From: an uncultured Sphingopyxis sp.
GTDB lineage: Bacteria; Pseudomonadota; Alphaproteobacteria; Sphingomonadales; Sphingomonadaceae
Length of the DNA stretch: 64,000 nt
Direction of reading: 5' to 3'
Assembly: GCF_900078365.1 (NCBI RefSeq)
Contig: NZ_LT598653.1
Coordinates: 2,976,001-3,040,000, forward strand
Both the position numbers and the translations under genes were made by a program. Under the pieces are notes generated by a model, which worked only from the letters and a program-made list of their open reading frames with translations, did no database searches and had not been told where the DNA came from. Below, in pieces: positions 54,497 to 62,901 of this stretch; position 1 is the first letter of the stretch, and each line of letters begins with the position of its first letter.

Positions 54497-55663
54497 TTGA
54501 GTGTCGCCAGCATCGCCCTGCCCCGCATCCTTCGCATCGGCGGCGGCGCGTCGAAACAGCTGCCCGAAGTGCTCGCGAGTCTCGGCCTGTCGCGGCCGCT
54601 GATCGTGACCGACGCCTATCTCGTCAGCAGCGGGCGCGTCGCCGAGTTGACCGACGGGCTGGCCGCGGCGGGGCTCGCCGCGCGCGTGTTCGCCGAGACC
54701 GTGCCCGACCCGACGGTGGCGTCGATCGACGCGGGGGTCGCGTTCCTGAAGGAAGGCGAGCATGACTGCGTCGTCGGCTTCGGTGGCGGCAGCCCGCTCG
54801 ACAGCGCGAAGGCGATCGCGCTGCTCGGCCTGCACGGCGGGGCGATGGCGGACTATAAAGCCCCGCATGTGCAGGACACGCCGGGGCTGCCGGTGATCGC
54901 GATCCCGACGACCGCGGGGACGGGTTCGGAAGCGACGCGCTTCACGATCATCACCGACGAGGTTACCGACGAGAAGATGCTATGCCCGGGCCTCGCCTAT
55001 CTGCCCGTCGCGGCGCTCGTCGATTATGAGCTGACCTTTACCAAGCCTAGGCGGCTGACCGCCGACACCGGCATCGATTCGCTGACCCACGCGATCGAGG
55101 CCTATGTGTCGAAGCGCGCGAATCCGTTCAGCGACGGCATGGCTTTGCTCGCGATGCGCGCGATCGCGCCCAATTTGCGGCGGGTGTGCGCCGACCCGAT
55201 GGACGCGGCGGCGCGCGAGGCGATGATGCTGGGCGCGACGCAGGCGGGGATCGCCTTTTCGAACAGCTCGGTCGCGCTGGTCCACGGGATGAGCCGGCCG
55301 ATAGGCGCGCATTTCCATGTCCCGCACGGGCTGTCGAACGCGATGCTGCTGCCCGCGGTGACCGCTTGGTCTGCGCCCGCGGCGCTCACTCGCTATGCCG
55401 ACTGCGCAAGGGCGATGGGGGTCGCCGACGAGGCCGAGGGCGACCAGTCGGCGGTGGCGCGGCTGCTGGACGAACTGGCGGCACTCAACCGCGAGCTCGA
55501 GGTGCCGGGACCGGCGGCGTGGGGGATCGACGCGGCGCGCTGGGACGCGCTGGTCCCGACGATGTGCGCGCAGGCGGCGGCGTCGGGATCGCCGGCGAAC
55601 AACCCGCGCGTGCCCGATGCCGAGGAGATGGCGGCGCTCTATGCGCTGGTCTGGGCGAGTTAG
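54497..55663 (+). CDS. Iron-containing alcohol dehydrogenase
   Basis: A 388-residue group III (Fe) alcohol dehydrogenase. GFGGGSPLDSAKAIALL is the NAD loop. Metal ligands are visible in VDYELTFTKP, TADTGIDSLTHAIEAYVS and HGMSRPIGAHFHVPHG. TTG 54497 is chosen as start because GAGGAG lies 8 bases upstream. It follows lacI by 33 bases on the same strand and may be co-transcribed. The substrate, perhaps a short hydroxyacid or a sugar-derived alcohol, cannot be inferred further. Confidence 0.9.
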   Translation: MSVASIALPRILRIGGGASKQLPEVLASLGLSRPLIVTDAYLVSSGRVAELTDGLAAAGLAARVFAETVPDPTVASIDAGVAFLKEGEHDCVVGFGGGSPLDSAKAIALLGLHGGAMADYKAPHVQDTPGLPVIAIPTTAGTGSEATRFTIITDEVTDEKMLCPGLAYLPVAALVDYELTFTKPRRLTADTGIDSLTHAIEAYVSKRANPFSDGMALLAMRAIAPNLRRVCADPMDAAAREAMMLGATQAGIAFSNSSVALVHGMSRPIGAHFHVPHGLSNAMLLPAVTAWSAPAALTRYADCARAMGVADEAEGDQSAVARLLDELAALNRELEVPGPAAWGIDAARWDALVPTMCAQAAASGSPANNPRVPDAEEMAALYALVWAS

Positions 55664-55671
55664 GCACCGCG

Positions 55672-56082
55672 ATGGAAATCCGGCGCTATGCGGCATCCGA
55701 CTTCGACGGCGTGAAAACGCTTTGGGAAGAGGCGTTTCCGAACGACCCGCCGTGGAACCGCGCCGAAGTGGCGATCCCGGCCAAACTCGCTTTCCAACCC
55801 GAGCTGTTTTTCGTGGCGCTGGACGACAGCGCGGTGATCGGATCGGTGATGGCGGGTTACGACGGGCATCGCGGCTGGCTCTGTTCGGTGGCGGTGCGGC
55901 AAGCGTGCGAGCGCGGCGGCGTGGGAACGGCGCTCGTCCGCGAAGCCGAGCGGGCGCTGCACGCGCTCGGATGCGAAAAGATCAACCTGCAGGTCCGCGC
56001 GACGAACGAAGCGGTCGTCCAATTCTATCGCGCGCTGGGATATGCGGTCGAGGAGCGCATCAGCCTCGGCCGGCGGCTCTAG
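55672..56082 (+). CDS. GNAT family N-acetyltransferase
   Basis: A 136-residue acetyltransferase. It has VAVRQACERGGVGTALVREAE, the acetyl-CoA loop (R-x-x-G-x-G/A type), and FYRALGYAVEE at the end, as in small RimI-like GNAT proteins. The start is 8 bases after the alcohol dehydrogenase stop. The acceptor is unknown. Confidence 0.9.
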   Translation: MEIRRYAASDFDGVKTLWEEAFPNDPPWNRAEVAIPAKLAFQPELFFVALDDSAVIGSVMAGYDGHRGWLCSVAVRQACERGGVGTALVREAERALHALGCEKINLQVRATNEAVVQFYRALGYAVEERISLGRRL

Positions 56083-56083
56083 A

Positions 56084-56503
56084 TCAGCCCTCTGGCGCGG
56101 TTCTGACAGGATTGCGCGGATGCGCAGGTAGCGGGAGATCGAGCCACGCGTGGCGCTGTTCGGCCCATACGGCCTGTTCGGGTATCGGAAAGCCAGGATC
56201 GGCAAAAGCGCCCGCCGCGACGCCGATCAGGTGCGGGAGCCGTTCGGGCTCCCACCACAGCGACGATCCGCAATCGGGGCAGAAATGAAAGGATACGTCG
56301 CGCCCGCTCGCCGACGGCCGCTTGAACGCCTTGGCGCCCGCTGCGGGCAATTTTACACGCTCGCGGGGAAAAAAGGCCGCAACGCTGAAGAGCGACCCGG
56401 TCCGCCGCTGGCAATCGAAGCAATGGCAGAGCGACACCTTCGCCGGATCGCCGGTGCAGGTGAGGACGAGCTTGCCGCAGTGACAGGAGGCGGTGCGTTC
56501 CAT
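56084..56503 (-). CDS. GFA family protein (DUF636 zinc-binding)
   Basis: A 139-residue protein with the GFA zinc pattern: SCHCGKL (residues 7-13), CHCFDCQRRTGS and FCPDCGSSLWW. It belongs to the glutathione-dependent formaldehyde-activating-like group, most members of which have unknown substrates. ATG 56503 is chosen because it places SCHCG at the usual distance from the start. It converges with the GNAT gene, their stops 1 base apart. Confidence 0.92.
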   Translation of the reverse strand: MERTASCHCGKLVLTCTGDPAKVSLCHCFDCQRRTGSLFSVAAFFPRERVKLPAAGAKAFKRPSASGRDVSFHFCPDCGSSLWWEPERLPHLIGVAAGAFADPGFPIPEQAVWAEQRHAWLDLPLPAHPRNPVRTAPEG

Positions 56504-56689
56504 GAGGCGAAGGCATATCACCACGGGCGGCGCAAGCAAGAAGCGGGCCATCGGCGATTGGCGCTTCGTTCATTGACCGGCAAGCTGCGCCCTGCTTAAG
56601 CGCGCTCGCCCCGCTTCCCGCTCTCCTACGTCTCGATGTGGAGGCGGGGCATCCCTTTCAAGAAATCGCCATTGCGGGCCGCGAAACGG

Positions 56690-57592
56690 TTACGGCAGCC
56701 GCTCTCCCATCGCGACCTGCAGCACCGCATACCATTCGGCGCGCGTCCAGCGCGGGATGAACGCCTGCGGAATCTCCCTGATCCGTTCGACCTTCTGCGT
56801 GCCGACGATCGGGATCGGACGCGCGGGGTGCGCCATCACCCAGCTATAGGTCGCCGCGGCGCGCGAGACGTCATATTCTGATGCTTTCGCGTCGAGCAGC
56901 GCGGCGACCGCCCGGCCGCGCTCGTCGGCCGGGTCCCCAAGCCGGCCGCCGCCGAGCGGCGACCAGGCGAGAAAGGCCATCCCCTGCTCCATCGACTGAT
57001 CGAAGAGCCCGTCGAAGAGCGGCGCGAGATGGAGCGGCGAAAATTCGCTCTGGTGGCTGACCAGCGGAACGGGCAGGAAGTGGGCCAGCGCCGACGTCTG
57101 CGCGGGTGTGAAGTTGGAAACGCCGATCGCGCCGATCTTGCCGTCGCGGTGCGCCTCTTCGAGCGCGCGGGCGATTTCCTGCGGGTGGGCGAGCAGGTCG
57201 GGGCGGTGGATCTGCCACAGTTCGACCCGCTCGGTGCGCAGGCGGCGGAGCGAAGCATCTATCGCCGATGCCAGATAGGGTGCGCTGCTGTCATAAGGCA
57301 CGCCCGGGATGATCCCGCCCTTGGTCGCGAGGACCATCGCCTCGCGCAGTCCGGAAGCGTCGGCAAACACCTCGCCGAGCAAGGTTTCGGCCGATCCGAA
57401 GCCGCCAAGCGTATCGAAGCCGTAGATGTCGGCGGTGTCGAACAGGGTGACGCCCGCCTCGAACGCCGCGTCGATGCGCGCGCGGGCCATAGCGAGGTCG
57501 ACGCCGGCGAAGCGCCACATGCCCCAGGCGATGGGCGCGACCGCGTGCCCGGCGATGTCCACAGGGGCGGGAGCGGGAAGATGGACCGGCAT
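56690..57592 (-). CDS. Aldo/keto reductase
   Basis: A 300-residue AKR. The catalytic tetrad appears as DTADIYG (Asp, Tyr), ATKGG (Lys) and WQIHRPD (His). The C-terminal PIPIVGTQKVERIRE is the NADPH-binding segment. It is most like the YdhF-type AKR group. The downstream region 56504-56689 holds no gene. It is co-oriented with the amidohydrolase upstream, 3 bases apart. Confidence 0.92.
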   Translation of the reverse strand: MPVHLPAPAPVDIAGHAVAPIAWGMWRFAGVDLAMARARIDAAFEAGVTLFDTADIYGFDTLGGFGSAETLLGEVFADASGLREAMVLATKGGIIPGVPYDSSAPYLASAIDASLRRLRTERVELWQIHRPDLLAHPQEIARALEEAHRDGKIGAIGVSNFTPAQTSALAHFLPVPLVSHQSEFSPLHLAPLFDGLFDQSMEQGMAFLAWSPLGGGRLGDPADERGRAVAALLDAKASEYDVSRAAATYSWVMAHPARPIPIVGTQKVERIREIPQAFIPRWTRAEWYAVLQVAMGERLP

Positions 57593-57595
57593 CGG

Positions 57596-58438
57596 TCAGA
57601 GCCCGAGCAGCTTGCGCGCGTTGCCCGAGCGGATCTTCGCGCGCTCCGCGTCGGTGAGGTCGAGTTTGGCGAAGGCCTCGAGCGTTTTGGGCAGCGAAAT
57701 CTGCGGAAAGTCCGACGCGATCAGCACATGGTCGACCCCGACGTTGCGGATCGTCCAGACATATTCCTCCTCGATCGGCGAGTCGGCGGCGAGGATCACG
57801 CTCGCCGAAATGTCGAAATAGATATTGTCGGCAAAGAGATTTTCGGCGGTGCGCGCGTGCGCAAGGATGTTCCAGAAGCGGAAGCCGAGCCCGCCCATAT
57901 GGCCGAAAATGAACTTGGTCTTCGGTGCCGCGAGCGCGAGGTTGAAGAGCTTCTCGTTATCGGCGGGGACGATGCTGGCATTGTCCATGACGACGATCAT
58001 GCCCTTGTCGCCCGCATGTTTGACGAGCGTCAGCACGCGCGGGTCGGCGGCGTCGAATTTCTGCGTGTGCGGGTGGATCTTGAGCAGGCGGACGCCGCGC
58101 GCGGCGACGCGGTCGACCTCGGCGAGCGCGGCGTCGCCGTCATAGGGATGGACCGTCGCGATTGCGATCATGTCGGGGTTCTTCGCGGCGAGCGCGATCA
58201 GCGCGTCGTTGCGCCGCGCTATGTCGGCGGGATTGCCCGCAAGCGCCTGGTTGGGGCCGCCGAACCACATCGCGCCGAACGCCTCGACCGACTGGCCGGC
58301 CGCTTTCAACTGCGTCCGATAGTCTGCGAGCGATGCCTCGCCCTTGTGCAGGTGGACGTGGGTGTCGATGGCGGCGTCCTGCGCAAAGGCGGGCACCGAC
58401 GTCGTCAGCAGGGCAATCGAAAGCAGCAGGGCTCGCAT
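57596..58438 (-). CDS. Exported amidohydrolase family protein
   Basis: A 280-residue protein with a signal peptide (MRALLLSIALLTTSVPAFA, cut before QDA). The TIM-barrel metal-site motif IDTHVHLHKG opens the fold; KIHPHTQKFD, FIFGHMGGLG and LIASDFPQISLP supply the later His/Asp ligands. It resembles the ACMSD/2-pyrone-dicarboxylate hydrolase group but is periplasmic. ATG 58438 is selected by the signal peptide. Substrate unknown; it shares its neighbourhood with the sulfatases. Confidence 0.88.
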   Translation of the reverse strand: MRALLLSIALLTTSVPAFAQDAAIDTHVHLHKGEASLADYRTQLKAAGQSVEAFGAMWFGGPNQALAGNPADIARRNDALIALAAKNPDMIAIATVHPYDGDAALAEVDRVAARGVRLLKIHPHTQKFDAADPRVLTLVKHAGDKGMIVVMDNASIVPADNEKLFNLALAAPKTKFIFGHMGGLGFRFWNILAHARTAENLFADNIYFDISASVILAADSPIEEEYVWTIRNVGVDHVLIASDFPQISLPKTLEAFAKLDLTDAERAKIRSGNARKLLGL

Positions 58439-58533
58439 GATGTCTCCAGTGCGCGGGGGTAGGAAGTGCCCCAGCCCTGCCACAAAGGATGCGCGCCGCC
58501 AATTGCCTCGGCCGTCACCGCGCCCAACCTGCC

Positions 58534-60168
58534 TCAGTTGGTCCAGTAGATATAGTCCTGTCCGTCCTGCCACGGCGCGTTCAGCGGCACATCGATGCGT
58601 ATGGGACCTTCGACAAGCCCCGGCCAGATCGGTTTCGCCATGCCCTTGTTCTGCGCCTCGATCATCGCGCCGAGTTCGGCGACGCGCTGCGGATCGCTCG
58701 CGGCGAGATCATGGCGTTCGGTCGGGTCGCTCGCGAGATTATAAAGGCGCGCCTTTTCGGGGCGCTTCGTCACCTGCAATTTCCAGTCGCCCGCGCGCAC
58801 CGCGCGATAGTCGCCCGAGCGCCAGAACATCGCAGGGCGCTTGGCGGGGCCAGCGAGAATATTTTCGCTGTCGATCGTCCGGTCATCCGGCAGCTTCGCC
58901 CCGGCCGCCGCTGCGATCGTCGCGAAAATGTCGAGATGGCCGGTCACGTCTGCCCGCTGCGTGCCCGCCGCAATCGCGCCCGGCCAGCGCATGAACAGCG
59001 GGGCGCGGATGCCGCCTTCGAAGAAGGTCGCCTTCCAGCCACGGAACGGCGCGTTCAGATCGGGCATGCCGTTATACCAGGCGCCGCCATTGTCGCTGGT
59101 GAAGATGACGAGCGTATTGTCGTCGATGCCCGCCTCTTTCAGCTTCGCCATCACGTCGCCGATGCGGCGGTCGAGCTGCGCGATCATCGCGCCATAGACG
59201 CGCGTCTTGTGATCCTTGATCTGCGGCAGCCGGTCGTAATCGGCCTTCGTCGCCTGCAGCGGCGTGTGCGGCGCGTTGAAGGCGAGATACATGAAGAAGG
59301 GACGGTTCTTGTTCGCCTCGATCGCCTCGATCGCTTCGTCGGCGAAATAGTCCGTCATATGCCCCCTGGGATGGAACCGCTTGCCGCCGTTGAAGGTGAC
59401 GGCGTGGCGGAGGTTCGCCCAGATGAAGCGATCTATCGGATCCCAGGGCAGCTTGGCGTCGACGCCGTCCGGATCACCCTCGGGCAGGAACATCGCCGCG
59501 CCCGCGAGGATGGCGAGGCTTTCGTCGAAGCCCTGTGCCTGCGGCTGAAGCGCCGGCGCTTCGCCGAGATGCCATTTGCCGATGTGAAGCGTGTGATAGC
59601 CCGCCGCCTTCACCGCCTCGGCGATCGTCACCTCGCTGGCGGGGACGCCCATGTCGGGATAGGCGGGAATGTCGGGGGTGATCAGTTCGTCGTGGAAGAT
59701 CGCGCGGTGCGGCCCGACGCCCTCGCCATGCGCGAGGTTTTCGGCGAACTCGACGGGGACCGCCGTATATTCGAAGCCGAAGCGCGTCGGATAGCGCCCG
59801 GTCATCATCGCGGCGCGCGACGGCGAGCAGGTCGCGTTCGCGGCATAGGCGGTGGTGAAGTTGACGCCTTCGCGCGCGAGCGCGTCGATGTTCGGCGTCT
59901 TGACGACTCCCGCCACGCCGCCGCCGTTCAGGCTGATGTCGTTGAATCCCATATCGTCGGCGACGATCAGGATGATGTTGGGCGGGCGCTTGCCTTCCGG
60001 CGCCGTGGCGGGCCCTTGCTGCCACGCGACCGCGCGGTTCGGCTGCACCGGATCGTTCCAGTCCTGGAGGATGCCCGGAATCCGATATTTATTCGCTTCG
60101 AATGCCCAATATCCGCCGGCGCCGGCGAGTAGCAATGCGCAGAGGGCGAGCCATCTCTTCTTCATCAT
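58534..60168 (-). CDS. Arylsulfatase, N-terminally anchored
   Basis: A 544-residue type I sulfatase. It has the metal site ILIVADDMGFND, the formylglycine motif CSPSRAAMMTGRYP, GKWHLG and FTSDNGGAWYNG. The N-terminus MKKRWLALCALLLAGAGGYWAFE lacks a clear cleavage site, so it is probably membrane-anchored and periplasmic. No formylglycine-generating enzyme or anaerobic maturase is in the window. GGGGGGAAG precedes the double ATG at 60168/60165. It is divergent from the TetR gene, with the operator between. Confidence 0.93.
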   Translation of the reverse strand: MMKKRWLALCALLLAGAGGYWAFEANKYRIPGILQDWNDPVQPNRAVAWQQGPATAPEGKRPPNIILIVADDMGFNDISLNGGGVAGVVKTPNIDALAREGVNFTTAYAANATCSPSRAAMMTGRYPTRFGFEYTAVPVEFAENLAHGEGVGPHRAIFHDELITPDIPAYPDMGVPASEVTIAEAVKAAGYHTLHIGKWHLGEAPALQPQAQGFDESLAILAGAAMFLPEGDPDGVDAKLPWDPIDRFIWANLRHAVTFNGGKRFHPRGHMTDYFADEAIEAIEANKNRPFFMYLAFNAPHTPLQATKADYDRLPQIKDHKTRVYGAMIAQLDRRIGDVMAKLKEAGIDDNTLVIFTSDNGGAWYNGMPDLNAPFRGWKATFFEGGIRAPLFMRWPGAIAAGTQRADVTGHLDIFATIAAAAGAKLPDDRTIDSENILAGPAKRPAMFWRSGDYRAVRAGDWKLQVTKRPEKARLYNLASDPTERHDLAASDPQRVAELGAMIEAQNKGMAKPIWPGLVEGPIRIDVPLNAPWQDGQDYIYWTN

Positions 60169-60209
60169 CTTCCCCCCCATATCGCGCTGTCGGCATGTTC
60201 GAAAACTAT

Positions 60210-60226
60210 TGACACTATATGTGTCA
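60210..60226. promoter_or_regulatory. TetR operator palindrome
   Basis: TGACAC-TATAT-GTGTCA is a perfect 17-base palindrome in the divergent sulfatase-tetR gap. Overlapping it on the plus strand is TTGACA (60209), which resembles a -35 box. A variant with one arm intact recurs at 62849-62865 before the second sulfatase. Confidence 0.75.
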
Positions 60227-60288
60227 TTATATTGGCCGATACGCAAGATCGTTTGACCCCGGCGCCAAGCCGGGCCAGCAGGGGTGCG

Positions 60289-60912
60289 ATGGCGACAGGG
60301 TCGGGAAAATCGAGCGCGCAAAAACTCGCACCATCGCGGGTCGATGGCCGCCGCGAACGCGGGCGGTCGAGCCACCGGCGGATCGTCGAGGCGATGATGG
60401 AGCTGATCGTGGGGGGCGATCTGTCGCCGAGCGCGGCGCGCGTCGCCGAGGAGGCGGGAATCGGCCTGCGCACCGTGTTCCGCCATTTCGACGATATGGA
60501 TGCGCTTTATGCCGAGATCACCGCGACGATCACCGAAGAGGTGATGCCGGCGGTGATGGCGCCCTATCCCGACCAGCCGTGGCAGGGCAATATCCGCGAA
60601 CTCGTCGGCCGGCGCGTGCGGGTGTTCGAGACGACGCTGCCCTTTCGCCTCGCCGCCAATATCAAACGCTATCAGTCGCCCTTCCTGATGGGGCAGTATA
60701 GCCGCGTCGTGATGCTCGAGCGCGAGCTGATCCTGCGCCTGTTGCCGGCGGCCGTGCGCGCCGACCGGATCGGCGTCGAGGCGCTGTGCGCCGCGCTGTC
60801 CTTCCATAGCTGGCGCACGCTTCGCCACGACCAGAGCCTGTCGGCCGAGGAGGCGGGCGCGGTAATGGCGCACATGGTCGAGGCGCAGATGGCGGCCATC
60901 ACAGCGGATTAG
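60289..60912 (+). CDS. TetR family transcriptional regulator
   Basis: About 207 residues. The N-terminal helix-turn-helix RRIVEAMMELIVGGDLSPSAARVAEEAGIGLRTVFRHFDDMDALY is typical of TetR; the rest is an unspecific helical ligand domain. ATG 60289 follows AGGGG and is preferred over TTG 60232, which lies just after the operator. It probably represses both flanking sulfatase genes; the ligand may be a sulfated or desulfated compound. Confidence 0.9.
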   Translation: MATGSGKSSAQKLAPSRVDGRRERGRSSHRRIVEAMMELIVGGDLSPSAARVAEEAGIGLRTVFRHFDDMDALYAEITATITEEVMPAVMAPYPDQPWQGNIRELVGRRVRVFETTLPFRLAANIKRYQSPFLMGQYSRVVMLERELILRLLPAAVRADRIGVEALCAALSFHSWRTLRHDQSLSAEEAGAVMAHMVEAQMAAITAD

Positions 60913-60933
60913 GACCGGCCATCCTTGTTCGAA

Positions 60934-60961
60934 CGTCATCCCGGCGAAGGCCGGGATGACG
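60934..60961. repeat. Palindrome, CGTCATCCCGGCGAAGG family
   Basis: A perfect 12-bp stem identical to the copy at 42015-42042, in the convergent tetR/sulfatase-2 gap. It may end both transcripts. Confidence 0.9.
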
Positions 60962-60991
60962 ATTCAGGTGGGAAGGCTCAGCCTCTAACCG

Positions 60992-62827
60992 CTATCCGCC
61001 TCGCGCACGCCGACGGCGGCGCAGGCCCCAGATCAGGCCCGAAACCAGCAGGACGAAGGCTCCGACCCACAGGCCGAAGCGGATCAGCCGCGGCTTGCCC
61101 TGATGTTCAAAGGCGTAGCGGTTGATCTGTTCGTCGGCGGTGTAGCCCGCGGGCATGTCGAGCACGCCGTTCGCCCTGGCGTAAGCGCGGTAATCGGCCA
61201 TCATCGTCTTGAAGCGATCGGGCTCGGCGGCGGCAAGGTCGCGCGTCTCGCCGGGATCGGCCTTGAGGTTGAAGAGCCGCCACTCGCCATCGCCGGTCGG
61301 CGCGAGGTTGCGCACCAGCTTGTAATCGCCGCGGAACAGCGCCGCATTGCCCGACAGCTCATAGCCGAGCGGCGCGTCGCCGTGGACGCTTCCCGGCTGG
61401 CCCTTCAGCGCGGACACAAGGCTGCGGCCGGTCACGGGCTCGACAATCCTGCCCTGCCAGCGTCCGCCATGGCCCGGCACGCCGGCCAGTTCGGTCAGCG
61501 TCGGCAAGATGTCGGTGACATGCGCGAGGCCATCGCTGATGCCGCCCGCGCGGATTTCGGCATGACCCGGCCAGGCGATGATTAGCGGGACACGCAGGCC
61601 GCCTTCGGACGCGGTGAATTTATAGCCCGAAAGCGGCGACACCGCCGCGCTCGCCCAGCCGGGGCCAATCGCCGAGAAACTGCCGCGCCGGCCGATATTG
61701 GCGGTCGCTAGGTCATATTGCAGCCCGAGGAACAGGCGATTGCGCAGGCTGGCGAACGGATTGGTCGGCTCGGCGCCATTGTCCGACAGGAAGACGAAGA
61801 TCGTATTGTCGTAATCGCCCGCCGCCTTCAGATGTGCGACGAGGCGGCCGATCTCGCGGTCCATCGCGCTCGCCATGCCGGCATAGGCCTGCATCACGCG
61901 CACCGCCGCCGCGCGTTCGTCGGCGTCGAGTTTCTTCCAGTCGGGCGTCGTCGACATCGGCGCCATCGCCATGCCCGCCGGCATGATGCCGAGCGCCGCC
62001 GCGCGCTTCGCCCGCGCTTCGCGCAGCGCCGTCCAGCCATCGCGATACATCGCAGAATAGCGCGCGATGTCGCTGTCGGGCGCCTGCACCGGGATGTGAT
62101 TGGCGAGGAAATTGATCGAGGCGAAGAAAGGTTTGCCGCTGGCGCGCCCCTCCTCGATATAGTCGATCATCCGCTGGACGACGAAACGCGACGAATAATA
62201 ATCCTTGGGCAGCGTCGCGGGCTTGCCATTCTCGGTCCAGTTCGCCTTGTCGTACATGCCCTCGATCGGGCGCTGTTCGAAATTGTCGGCGCCGGCATCG
62301 GCGAGGCTGAAGGCGCGATCGTAGCCGCGCGCGTGCGGCAGGCGCGTGGCATCACTGCCGAGGTGCCATTTGCCGGTGAGATAGGTGCGATAGCCGGCCG
62401 CCTTCAAAAGCTCGGCGATCGTTACGACGCGGTGGTTCATCACCGTGTCGTAACCGGGCTTGCCGCGATGTTCGTCGGGGATCGTCTCGGGCATGTTGCC
62501 GAGGCCGTTCCGGTGGTTCATCACCCCGGTCTGCAGCATCGCCCGCGACGGCGAGCAGGATCCCGCGACATGGAAGTTCGAGAAGCGCATCCCGGCATAG
62601 GCGAGCGCGTCTATGTTCGGGGTCGCATATTCGGCACCGAACGCGCCGACGTCGGAAAAGCCCCAGTCGTCGGCGAGCAGGATGACGATGTTGGGGCGAT
62701 CCGGCGCAGAGCTGGCGGGTTGCGCGCGGGCGGGGGAAGCGCCGATCAGCGCGCCGATTGCGATGATGGCAGCACACCGGGACGCGCCTATGCGACCCCG
62801 CTTAGTGGTCCTCCAGCGTACTGCCAT
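60992..62827 (-). CDS. Sulfatase, C-terminally anchored
   Basis: A 611-residue type I sulfatase. It has a signal peptide (IIAIGALIGASPARA), VILLADDWGFSDVG, the formylglycine motif CSPSRAMLQTG, GKWHLGSD and FLSDNGAEP. The C-terminus RLIRFGLWVGAFVLLVSGLIWG-RRRRRARGG is a membrane helix plus basic tail, so it is held in the membrane from the opposite end to sulfatase 1. It is large for the family because of insertions before the C-terminal domain. ATG 62827 follows GGGAG. Confidence 0.92.
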   Translation of the reverse strand: MAVRWRTTKRGRIGASRCAAIIAIGALIGASPARAQPASSAPDRPNIVILLADDWGFSDVGAFGAEYATPNIDALAYAGMRFSNFHVAGSCSPSRAMLQTGVMNHRNGLGNMPETIPDEHRGKPGYDTVMNHRVVTIAELLKAAGYRTYLTGKWHLGSDATRLPHARGYDRAFSLADAGADNFEQRPIEGMYDKANWTENGKPATLPKDYYSSRFVVQRMIDYIEEGRASGKPFFASINFLANHIPVQAPDSDIARYSAMYRDGWTALREARAKRAAALGIMPAGMAMAPMSTTPDWKKLDADERAAAVRVMQAYAGMASAMDREIGRLVAHLKAAGDYDNTIFVFLSDNGAEPTNPFASLRNRLFLGLQYDLATANIGRRGSFSAIGPGWASAAVSPLSGYKFTASEGGLRVPLIIAWPGHAEIRAGGISDGLAHVTDILPTLTELAGVPGHGGRWQGRIVEPVTGRSLVSALKGQPGSVHGDAPLGYELSGNAALFRGDYKLVRNLAPTGDGEWRLFNLKADPGETRDLAAAEPDRFKTMMADYRAYARANGVLDMPAGYTADEQINRYAFEHQGKPRLIRFGLWVGAFVLLVSGLIWGLRRRRRARGG

Positions 62828-62848
62828 CACTCCCACCCCCTCGGGATG

Positions 62849-62865
62849 TGACACTTACTATGCCA
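62849..62865. promoter_or_regulatory. Candidate TetR operator, sulfatase-2 promoter
   Basis: TGACAC-TTACT-ATGCCA has one arm identical to the tetR palindrome and the other with two changes. It lies 22 bases upstream of the sulfatase start. On the minus strand TTGACT occurs upstream, a possible -35 box. Confidence 0.5.
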
Positions 62866-62901
62866 ATATATTTTCAAGTCAATGGGGCGGTGCGCGATCA
62901 A

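Noticed and set aside
56504..56689. Possible gene between the GFA and aldo/keto reductase genes
   Set aside because: The 186 bases contain only frame remnants of neighbours and no start with a ribosome site; nothing recognisable is seen.
60209..60233. TTGACA/TATATT as a sigma70 promoter for tetR
   Set aside because: The spacing between the boxes is only 13 bases, too short for a normal promoter; TTGACA is more likely part of the operator.
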